From Thiotrichales bacterium (GTDB lineage Bacteria; Pseudomonadota; Gammaproteobacteria; Francisellales; CACEW01): 64,000 nt of DNA. The stretch spans positions 1-64,000 of the forward strand of contig CANJVU010000008.1 in the NCBI GenBank assembly GCA_947478525.1. The letters run 5' to 3'. The stretch's first letter is position 1; each line of letters begins with the position of its first letter. Position numbers and translations under genes: made by a program. Under the pieces are notes generated by a model. It was not told the DNA's origin and ran no database searches. It was given only the letters and a program-made list of their open reading frames with translations. This document shows, one piece after another, positions 9,401 to 16,194 of this stretch.

Positions 9401-10852
9401 CCACAGCTACAAGAAGGAAAGTTGATCGCACCTTGCATTGGCAACAACACTAAAATGCGTGCTGATGAATTGCCTAATACTCAATTCACTAGGGTGGTGA
9501 TCACAACTTATGTTGCTCCTGCGACCACCTCTGAAGAACCCTATGATTTAGCAGCATTAACGGCACAATCTACGATTTATAGAGCCAAGCAATCGATCCA
9601 ATTTAACTGGGCGTGCATTGCTGAAAAACTAGCAATATTCGACACAGCAGCGCAAGAAATAGCAAAAATTCAACAGGAAAATGAGGAAAAAGGCCCGTTA
9701 GAACTAAGAAGCAGTGATGATTTCTTACGGCGTTTTTTCAGCAGTGATCTTGGCAAAATGGGCATGATGCGAAGAACGCTTCACTTTAGCAGCTCCGCTT
9801 GTCGCCCCAGTGAAAAAATACCCACGGATAAAATCGAAAAAGATATTGTCGCGCTCAAAAAAGAAATATGGACAGCAACGCTTAACGTCAATAAGGGACT
9901 CTGCACCTTAAACCAACAAGATGATTACTTATGCAGAGAATATGTTTCTGCTGAAAATATGTTGGGACATATCTGGCACAAGGTGCGCGATGTGATTATT
10001 AACAATCCTTTCTCCAAAATGTCACCAGCAGAAGTGCGCGCTGCGTTAACTCCTACCGCTAGATTACAAGCAATACTAGATGAAATACTGGATCCTACCG
10101 TCGAACCCACTGGATGCTGGGGACGTTTTGTCCGTGTATTCAGTTGCTTCAGCAAACCCGACGCACCTGCAACAGCAATCTCTATTACTGCAATACCACC
10201 TCAAAAAAAGCTGACTCAATTAAGCGCAAGCGCTAGCGTTTTTAAAACGGCCATAGAAATGCCCGGTATTGGGCAACCTAGAAATATGTGTAGCGTACCC
10301 GGTGATGGGTGTTGTTTATATTATGCTGTGATGCTAAGCGTATTGCTACCCCAGCTAACCAGTGATTCTGTTTTTAATCGCTCCTGTGAGATAATGTTTG
10401 GCGCAGACATTGATCCCAAAAGACTGAATGCAGTATTACGAAATTATGATGGCTCTGCTGACTTCATGCGCTCACAGCAACCGCTATTTACTAATTTGGT
10501 GAACAATCAGTTTCGACAACGGGTTGTTGCATATATGAGAGGAAATGCAGCAATACAAGGTATTTATGCCATTGAGCAGCCAGGCGCTTCATTTGACGCC
10601 TATCTAACGGAGCAGGCCAAACCTAATACCTATGGTGGAACCTGTGAAATTGCTGCCATGCAAAATATGCTGGGAATCAGTATTAAGGGGAACCGCAACG
10701 GCAGCCCCCATTTATTGGGCACTGATGAACGTCGAATAGAGATTCATTTGGCCTATACGGGGACTGTCAGCAAAGAAGATCACTATAACTTTATTCTTGA
10801 TCTTAGTCGTGTTGCAGGGCTAACTCAATCTGCTGCTGCACCAGCAATCTAA
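6491..10852 (+). CDS. Giant orphan protein with C-terminal OTU-like cysteine protease domain; candidate effector
   Basis: A 1453-residue protein. Only the C-terminus (about 1260-1440) is recognisable: PGDGCCLYYAV gives the OTU Asp-Gly-x-Cys signature (D1272, putative nucleophile C1275), YGGTCEIAAMQ (1381-1391) matches the OTU beta-strand motif, and DHYNFIL supplies the putative catalytic H1431. OTU enzymes cleave ubiquitin chains, which bacteria lack, so a host target is inferred. The long N-terminal part is unassigned; residues about 286-360 look coiled-coil (Lys/Gln/Glu-rich heptads). No signal peptide or membrane segment is seen. By eye the base composition is clearly more AT-rich than polA. 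It is convergent with a second OTU-domain gene, with a terminator in between. The ribosome-binding site before ATG 6491 is weak. Confidence 0.8.
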   Translation: MPKLFPVSSATSLPTEVLFNYFHNIFDKKSLTPFDTLLTQHTPLSLFLKTKTLTCALVEVAPDRYGAWIIGANNTPSYFFAAADIGIPPFVSNACNATRKIAILTGPENATRAQTHSGLLVIEATRVWLQNPEPIFSVTLMDMSESWITTQLCRAIKCYRDEALWYLEDGIKNRALKGSDRISRESCVPTKGWWSTERWNILAEPRYQVLLSAPEMIPPILQLATTGHSFDPTTWITKLDKQLSVYHQNQEQMILQMMQSFLTYSLTTREWHTAWSALNTLVTAALTSSELTTLEEALAKTQRNLIRRQNQSGIYTLAAGYSEEALAKITNKIAEHTASLKQHQRNLNRCQTRLLEIAEKKWLITTWFNKAYEILKEGPLAAARALQDQILADLDAGVSFYQDWNDAQTSLGHSPFLWFKKIDTKTVDDELSLPEELSRKRLKDIKENFNSHISTYTKVDDSMSITAAFINQVKDRISQPLQAKARLYEHAGEQNTALRHLSRAVQIMGIAIPRALAGIGVRMAARAESQATKVEEALVELPTQKRYLQEWLAWLCTKENPELDPLSACIIEYQEPIKKLFSYLQPSLQIDLTYLAAGYQPRITSKFDDITLEASELIVESMSHKILQKVVDRLTRNGENLPTTSWLATRALLAFIATDPTETEGTFRIEMPYTVIVETQRKALYDLTIEAMSSYAGLQDSLDDMLKSIAIEYYNKLNVFKKTFTSPTTFLQNCELKKWVLFSYTAMESAPGETITALQFVQTHSTPVPILELLQEIIANASDPDLRAAIDSVLLGKEGTGVCTPADPKTKTPAKRWVSTTGDIHSAPLTFRPGERYFNVTSLDHATLELNTLIQTAYWTNGWRLQIAYALLDAIAIAANEQIKKDHKRQPSAPWDQCLIFETGTQRYTANDAIIPGTNMINIINQLLSHSKVTHFFKQTLTDLVTTHIPFTRILTAVQIAQFSDLTTLLPQLQEGKLIAPCIGNNTKMRADELPNTQFTRVVITTYVAPATTSEEPYDLAALTAQSTIYRAKQSIQFNWACIAEKLAIFDTAAQEIAKIQQENEEKGPLELRSSDDFLRRFFSSDLGKMGMMRRTLHFSSSACRPSEKIPTDKIEKDIVALKKEIWTATLNVNKGLCTLNQQDDYLCREYVSAENMLGHIWHKVRDVIINNPFSKMSPAEVRAALTPTARLQAILDEILDPTVEPTGCWGRFVRVFSCFSKPDAPATAISITAIPPQKKLTQLSASASVFKTAIEMPGIGQPRNMCSVPGDGCCLYYAVMLSVLLPQLTSDSVFNRSCEIMFGADIDPKRLNAVLRNYDGSADFMRSQQPLFTNLVNNQFRQRVVAYMRGNAAIQGIYAIEQPGASFDAYLTEQAKPNTYGGTCEIAAMQNMLGISIKGNRNGSPHLLGTDERRIEIHLAYTGTVSKEDHYNFILDLSRVAGLTQSAAAPAI

Positions 10853-10873
10853 AAACACACACACGCCTAAAAC

Positions 10874-10900
10874 AAAAAACCCTCATTAAGAGGGTTTTTT
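10874..10900. terminator. Bidirectional intrinsic terminator
   Basis: A perfect 11-bp stem, AAAAAACCCTC / GAGGGTTTTTT, with a five-base ATTAA loop, sits 22 bases after the OTU gene ending at 10852. The A-run and T-run on the two sides allow it to work for the plus-strand OTU gene and for the minus-strand peptide gene. Confidence 0.85.
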
Positions 10901-10913
10901 ATGCTTCGAAAAG

Positions 10914-11033
10914 TTAGCAGGTTGCGTAAGGAATGCATCTGCCAGACGAAAGTGGAGTAGCATTTGATAATACGGCATAACCACTTACTGCAAGCACAGC
11001 TACCGTAGTAGCCAAAACAATCCATTTTTTCAT
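10914..11033 (-). CDS. Small exported or membrane peptide, 39 aa
   Basis: A short frame between the two OTU genes. The ATG at 11033-11031 has a strong AAGGAG site (AAAAGGAGTAGGGTTAT). The peptide starts MKKWIVLATTVAVLAVSGYA, a typical signal peptide or single membrane segment, and ends SSGRCIPYATC with two cysteines six residues apart. Stop at 10914. The good ribosome-binding site, the export signal and a terminator just downstream make it likely to be real. I know no family; a secreted two-cysteine peptide or a small membrane protein are both possible. Confidence 0.6.
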   Translation of the reverse strand: MKKWIVLATTVAVLAVSGYAVLSNATPLSSGRCIPYATC

Positions 11034-11153
11034 ATAACCCTACTCCTTTTTATTTTTACGAAAGACCCCTGTCCATGCCGTTAAAACGGCGCTGAACAAC
11101 CAATCTTCATCTATCATTATAACCATCCGTCAAATAATTACAACTAAATTTTA

Positions 11154-14100
11154 TTACTGTATAGCACATGCTGAGTGCTTATCCTTTGGCGTATCATGAA
11201 AGGATAATGTTCTTACAACACTGCTATCCCCGCTCATCATTCTATCAGGAGAGCCTGGAGTAGCTGGCATCTCGACATACCTCTCTCGAGGGTCTCTAGT
11301 AGGTGTGCTAACTACGTCACCATCGGCTTTTCCTTCTACTACAACCGTAATTGTTGTAGCGCTAACAGCATCACCATGCTGTGGCCATGGTCCATAAGCC
11401 GCACCACTTGGCGAAACCGAAGTTCTTACCATCTCGAAACTTTGTCCTGTATCGCTTGCCAATAAAGGATCTCCGGTGACTGGGCCCCTGAACCTGCGAA
11501 ACAATAACGCACAACTTCTGGTGCTGGGGTTTGGATTGGTATTGGCATTGACGCGCCAATAATGAAATGCGGCAACTTCTGCCATCGTTCCGAGTATCGC
11601 CGAGACATAGCCACTGGCTTGAAGTAAATCAATACCTCTGTTATAACCAACCCTCTCTATAACGTCCTGAGAAAAATCAAGCGATGAAGTGGTGACAATA
11701 TTATACGCCCACAACACCACAGCAAAGCAAAAAAACATACGACTACACCACTGCGAAAAACAGGTGGATTGATAATCCTCTTGTTGTCTAATGCGAGCCA
11801 GCTCATATTCTCCCTCTGGACGCAAATGTCGATAGAGTGAATCCGCTGCCATGCCAACAATCGCAGCAGTAGCAAACACTCCACTCACTGCCAAGTCAGT
11901 GCCAGAAACAGACCATTCCCCAATATGAAATCTCTGTGTTACCGTGTTTAAAGACGTTTTATATGCTGCATACGCAAGCCCCGTTCCCAACGCAGATGCT
12001 GCGACAAATACAGCGGCTGGTCTGAGATCTTGAGGCTTATAAACCGTGAGTTGTTTTATCTTAGTAATAACAACTTGCGCTGATTGTTGAGTAGCCTGAA
12101 AAGTAAGTGGTACCTGAATCCCACGCGATTGATCTTCTTTATCAAACCGTGGCTTGAACGATGAATCTTGACCAATGGTATCCGTAATAAGCTGCGCAAG
12201 CGCCTCACTCTTGACAATACTATTAAAGCAAACATACAAAAACGCTGTTTGTACGTCTTTTTTAAAACCAGGGAGTACACAATCACCCACTATTTTCAAT
12301 GCATCTAATGAGGGCGGCATTTTGCCACAAAACAATTTACTTAACTGACGAAGATCTTCTCTTGAAAGCTCACCGCCAGAAATCGTCATAACTTCTATTT
12401 TTTTTAACACTGCTAAATCCACTGCAGCACTTATTAATTGCTCTGTGACTGTGGGCGTCACTGGCAATTGATCAGCCATTAATGGCTGATAAAAATCAGG
12501 GGTGGCGTCGTATTGAGGCACAACACCCGCGACCTGACGAGTGGTTAAAGGCTGATACACAGCTCTAATCGACTCTGCTGTAATCTTATTTCTCGTACAA
12601 AAACCCTTACCCAACAGAGATTCTAAAGTCGTTAAAATAATGTCCGGTATTTGCGAAAAAGTTTGAATTAAGTATTGCGCTTTTTCACGCTCACTCGGTG
12701 CATTAGGACAAACCACGCCAAACGACAATATAGCCCTTAATATGGCTCGATCTTGTTCCGAGAATTTACTGACATCTAAATCGGCAATGGCATTTGCCAG
12801 TGATGCCATTATTTTTTCTAACGCTACTACAGTAAAATTTTTGCGCTCAGTGTTTATTGCCTCTAACAATACAACTAAACCTTCTTGCTGATCATCCGCG
12901 ACTACTTGAGAAAGTGTTAGCAACACTTCATATAAATGCCACGGCTTATTGGGAAACTCTTCGGCCTTATGCAAGATAAAATATTGCCCCGTAACTTTAT
13001 CTATAAAATCTGCAGGGATGGTATTATGCACCCTTTCAACCAACGCGATCTCCAACCCTATCGCGTCTTTTAATCGTCCTTCCAGAGGAGTAAGCGACTC
13101 ACCTCTGTCACTTATTTTCTCAAGCGCATCGCTAAATGCACCCGCGATAGGGTTAGCAAACAAGGTATCATAGCCTGAACTGCTTGCCGCTGAAACGGCC
13201 TCTGTAGTAGGTGGATGAAATTTTTGCCATAACGCCTCAGTGGCCCTAGTTAAAGCATCTACTGTTATTGAAGCAGGTAACGATTGAATTATTTTTGTTA
13301 ATTCAAGCTGAATCCCAGAAACCTCACCAAAAGGAGCTTGAAAACCTCTTGATTGTTCAGCAAAAGGTGCCAATATACTAGCCACCCGCTGCATTTTTTC
13401 GGCAACGTCAGACGTAACAGGATGCGCAACAATAATATCCTTCGTTAAACGATGATCGGCATCAAAAATGGCATAACACAATTGTAAAGCGGCTAATATC
13501 AGAGGGGTATCCACTTTTTTGTCTTTAGCTTGCTTTTGGAGCTTCGCATATACGATCAAAAACTCAAAGAAAGGAGATAATGTCCTTTGACTTCTTCTTA
13601 AATCACTACCATCTTTGTAAAAATCTTCCCGAGCAATCTGCAATGTCGTCAAAAGATCATTCCCTGACGTTAAACAACGTTCAATTGACTTGTGCGTTTT
13701 TGCTATGTAACGAGGCGTTGATGCAGCCGCCCCCTCTACACTTTCAACAGATGTAACAACGATGGATTGGTTATCAGGGTTAGTCGCTTCTAAATATGCC
13801 CACAGATAAGCGGCATGACGAAGATTGGCCTGTAGCGCTTTATTTTCAAGTACCCACGAATCAAAAAACCTCAGATATTGTTGTGCCAGGCTTACTGTAT
13901 AATCGGTCACGGTAAGCGTACTGGTGCTCGCTTCTGCCAAAGGGGTTAAAACACGAAAATAGCGTTGATATTGTTCAGCACCTTTGCCAAAAAGATCATG
14001 CGGCATATTAGATGCTTGAAATTCGCTTGCATTAACCATGACAATAGGGGCTCGCTCCCCACCAGAACTTGCCCGACTTTTACGAGGGCTCAAGCTCCGC

Positions 14101-14654
14101 GGCGATGAGAGTTCAACAGCTCCACCACCAGCAGCAGCGCGCACCAAATTTTTTGGCAAGGGGCGTTTCAAAAAAAGCGCTTCTGGATTGACCGCTTGGG
14201 GAGAGACTCCCAACTCTATTGCTTGATAATGCAAATTTTCTCTAACCAATGCAATCGCTGGGCGTTTTGCAAAATAAGACTTATTAATATGAATATCATG
14301 TACTTTATTACCTCTTATTTCGTGAACATGCAGACGGACGTTGAATTCCAATGCCACTGCATCAATCACATGGCCTTCTGCATAGGTAACAGCCAAAGCC
14401 ATTGCTTGCAGATATCGTTCAGGAGGAACAATCTGGCCATTGAGCTCAGGAGGTTTGTCTCGTAACATCTCGCGATGCTGATCTAAATAGTTAACTGCAC
14501 GCGCTCTTACTTGTTCATGCGTAATACCGGGCGCTACACCCTGCCGATGAAGCTCGTGAGCGACTGCACGAAAAAAACAACCACCATCCCCCAAAACATT
14601 CACCACCCGACCTGGCAACTGGATTTGTCCAGGGGTTTTATTTTTTCCAAACAT
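11154..14654 (-). CDS. Large OTU-domain membrane protein with C-terminal CaaX-like tetrapeptide; candidate effector
   Basis: An 1166-residue protein. The N-terminal OTU-like domain (about 15-150) has LGDGGCFFRAVAHEL (D23, putative nucleophile C26), YAEGHVIDAVALEFNVRLHV (91-110) and ENLHYQAI (H142), in the order of the OTU catalytic triad. A long helical middle is unassigned. Four hydrophobic segments follow near residues 880-905, 915-940, 970-990 and 1010-1035, so it should insert in a membrane. The tail is polar and the last four residues are Cys-Ala-Ile-Gln, a CaaX prenylation-type motif used by some Legionella effectors in host cells. There is no signal peptide. ATG 14654 has a GAGGAG site. 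A host-directed deubiquitinase is inferred, not shown. Confidence 0.8.
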   Translation of the reverse strand: MFGKNKTPGQIQLPGRVVNVLGDGGCFFRAVAHELHRQGVAPGITHEQVRARAVNYLDQHREMLRDKPPELNGQIVPPERYLQAMALAVTYAEGHVIDAVALEFNVRLHVHEIRGNKVHDIHINKSYFAKRPAIALVRENLHYQAIELGVSPQAVNPEALFLKRPLPKNLVRAAAGGGAVELSSPRSLSPRKSRASSGGERAPIVMVNASEFQASNMPHDLFGKGAEQYQRYFRVLTPLAEASTSTLTVTDYTVSLAQQYLRFFDSWVLENKALQANLRHAAYLWAYLEATNPDNQSIVVTSVESVEGAAASTPRYIAKTHKSIERCLTSGNDLLTTLQIAREDFYKDGSDLRRSQRTLSPFFEFLIVYAKLQKQAKDKKVDTPLILAALQLCYAIFDADHRLTKDIIVAHPVTSDVAEKMQRVASILAPFAEQSRGFQAPFGEVSGIQLELTKIIQSLPASITVDALTRATEALWQKFHPPTTEAVSAASSSGYDTLFANPIAGAFSDALEKISDRGESLTPLEGRLKDAIGLEIALVERVHNTIPADFIDKVTGQYFILHKAEEFPNKPWHLYEVLLTLSQVVADDQQEGLVVLLEAINTERKNFTVVALEKIMASLANAIADLDVSKFSEQDRAILRAILSFGVVCPNAPSEREKAQYLIQTFSQIPDIILTTLESLLGKGFCTRNKITAESIRAVYQPLTTRQVAGVVPQYDATPDFYQPLMADQLPVTPTVTEQLISAAVDLAVLKKIEVMTISGGELSREDLRQLSKLFCGKMPPSLDALKIVGDCVLPGFKKDVQTAFLYVCFNSIVKSEALAQLITDTIGQDSSFKPRFDKEDQSRGIQVPLTFQATQQSAQVVITKIKQLTVYKPQDLRPAAVFVAASALGTGLAYAAYKTSLNTVTQRFHIGEWSVSGTDLAVSGVFATAAIVGMAADSLYRHLRPEGEYELARIRQQEDYQSTCFSQWCSRMFFCFAVVLWAYNIVTTSSLDFSQDVIERVGYNRGIDLLQASGYVSAILGTMAEVAAFHYWRVNANTNPNPSTRSCALLFRRFRGPVTGDPLLASDTGQSFEMVRTSVSPSGAAYGPWPQHGDAVSATTITVVVEGKADGDVVSTPTRDPRERYVEMPATPGSPDRMMSGDSSVVRTLSFHDTPKDKHSACAIQ

Positions 14655-14792
14655 CTATTTTCTCCTCATCCTTCGTACTGCTCAGCGCAACTTCAAGTCA
14701 TCCTAAATCTCGAAAATTGTAATGTATTACTGATAAATATTCAACGCAATTTTGCTAATTTTGTGTACTTTATTTGAATTATTTCTCATAAT

Positions 14793-14822
14793 ATTGCAAA
14801 TATGAAATTTCATATTTGCAAT
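14793..14822. repeat. Perfect 30-bp palindrome, possible operator
   Basis: Two 15-base arms meet with no loop: the left arm is ATTGCAAATATGAAA (14793-14807) and 14808-14822 is its exact reverse complement. It lies in the 259-bp divergent gap between the OTU gene starting at 14654 and the exporter starting at 14914. A dimeric regulator could bind here and control either gene. There is no T-run, so a terminator is unlikely. Confidence 0.75.
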
Positions 14823-14913
14823 TATGCAAAACCTACCATTGAGCCCAATCAGCCCGCATGATACCATCACTTCTTTTACATGATGAACGTGATGGTCACT
14901 TAAAGGCACTCCA

Positions 14914-16089
14914 TTGACTAAAACCCCCACCCTCCGTTTCAACATCGCCCTATTTTCCTTCATCCCGCCAGTGCAGATGGCGATTGATATCTACACGCCA
15001 TCAATGCCGCATATGGTGCGTGCATTGTCGACCTCGGTTGCCATGATCCAATGGTCAATGGTGATTTATCTCATCGCCATGGGTGTTGCTGAATTTATCG
15101 CTGGCGTGGTGTCTGATTATTACGGCCGACGCTGGACATTGCTGATCAGCGTTGTATTGTTTTTACTGGGCAGTGTGATCTGCGCCTGCTCTCATGAAAT
15201 TCTATGGCTGCTGATCGGCCGGTTTATTCAAGGCTGTGGCGCAGGCATGCAAGTGATCATGACCGCCATTGTCAGCGACTGTTATCACGGCAAACGCCTC
15301 ACCAAAATCACCAGTTATATGAGCTTGGGCTGGTCGCTGATGCCGATTCTGGCGCCAGCCGTCGGTGGCTTTTTACAACAGCATTTTGATTGGCAGGCCA
15401 GCTTTTTGGTGATGGGCGTTTACGCGCTGATTGCGTTGGGTTTGGCCTATGCCTGGTTACCAGAAACCTTCCCTACACAGAAGCGTAATCACATTTCCTT
15501 ATTGGCGTTATTGGGTTCACTGTCACAGCTGATGCTCAATCGCGTTTTTATTGTCGCGGTGATGCTGATGATTTTGATGTGGGCAGTGATGATGCTGTTT
15601 AATGTGATGACGCCGTTTTTGTTTGAGACCCAACTGGGCATGAGCGCGCAAATGTATGGCATGATGGCATTGATTTATGGCGCGGCATATTTTATCGGCG
15701 CCATGATCAACGTGCGACTACTGAAATGGTTAACCGTAAATACATTGATCACCACCGGATTATGGATTTTTCTACTGAGCAGCCTCTGGTTGCTGCTGAC
15801 CGGATGGTTGCAATGGTTGTCGTTGACATCGATTATGCCACCGCTGCTGATTGCCGTAGCATCAACAGGACTGGTGTTTCCGCATTGCCTGTCCAAAGCA
15901 ATGCAACAGTTTAACCGTGCGCAGGCGGGTATTGGCAGCGCACTGATGAGTTCATTAATTATTTTGGGTACTGCTGCCATAACTATTTGCACCGCTAATC
16001 TTCAAATTCATAGCCAAACGCCGCTGGCACTTTGTTACACGGCGATTGCCTTATTTTCTGTTTTGCTGAAATATTTTTACTTTTCCTAA
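14914..16089 (+). CDS. MFS drug-type exporter, Bcr/CflA family (copy 1)
   Basis: A 391-residue transporter with about 12 hydrophobic segments. The DIYTPSMPHM motif in helix 1 and the loop VSDYYGRRWTLL (MFS motif A) are typical of Bcr/CflA drug-proton antiporters. The start is TTG at 14914, supported by AAAGG at 14902-14906 and by the length of the first helix; no ATG in a suitable position is seen. It is one of three Bcr/CflA-type proteins in the window. The substrate is unknown. The palindrome at 14793-14822 lies about 90 bases upstream. Confidence 0.88.
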   Translation: MTKTPTLRFNIALFSFIPPVQMAIDIYTPSMPHMVRALSTSVAMIQWSMVIYLIAMGVAEFIAGVVSDYYGRRWTLLISVVLFLLGSVICACSHEILWLLIGRFIQGCGAGMQVIMTAIVSDCYHGKRLTKITSYMSLGWSLMPILAPAVGGFLQQHFDWQASFLVMGVYALIALGLAYAWLPETFPTQKRNHISLLALLGSLSQLMLNRVFIVAVMLMILMWAVMMLFNVMTPFLFETQLGMSAQMYGMMALIYGAAYFIGAMINVRLLKWLTVNTLITTGLWIFLLSSLWLLLTGWLQWLSLTSIMPPLLIAVASTGLVFPHCLSKAMQQFNRAQAGIGSALMSSLIILGTAAITICTANLQIHSQTPLALCYTAIALFSVLLKYFYFS

Positions 16090-16194
16090 TTTTCCCTTAA
16101 GGTTAGCGCACTATTCTGGCCATGATTGTCAAAGAATGTATGGGGAAAACGCCTCATCCAGTTGGTGCGTTGAGAGAAAAATGGAGAATCTTTT

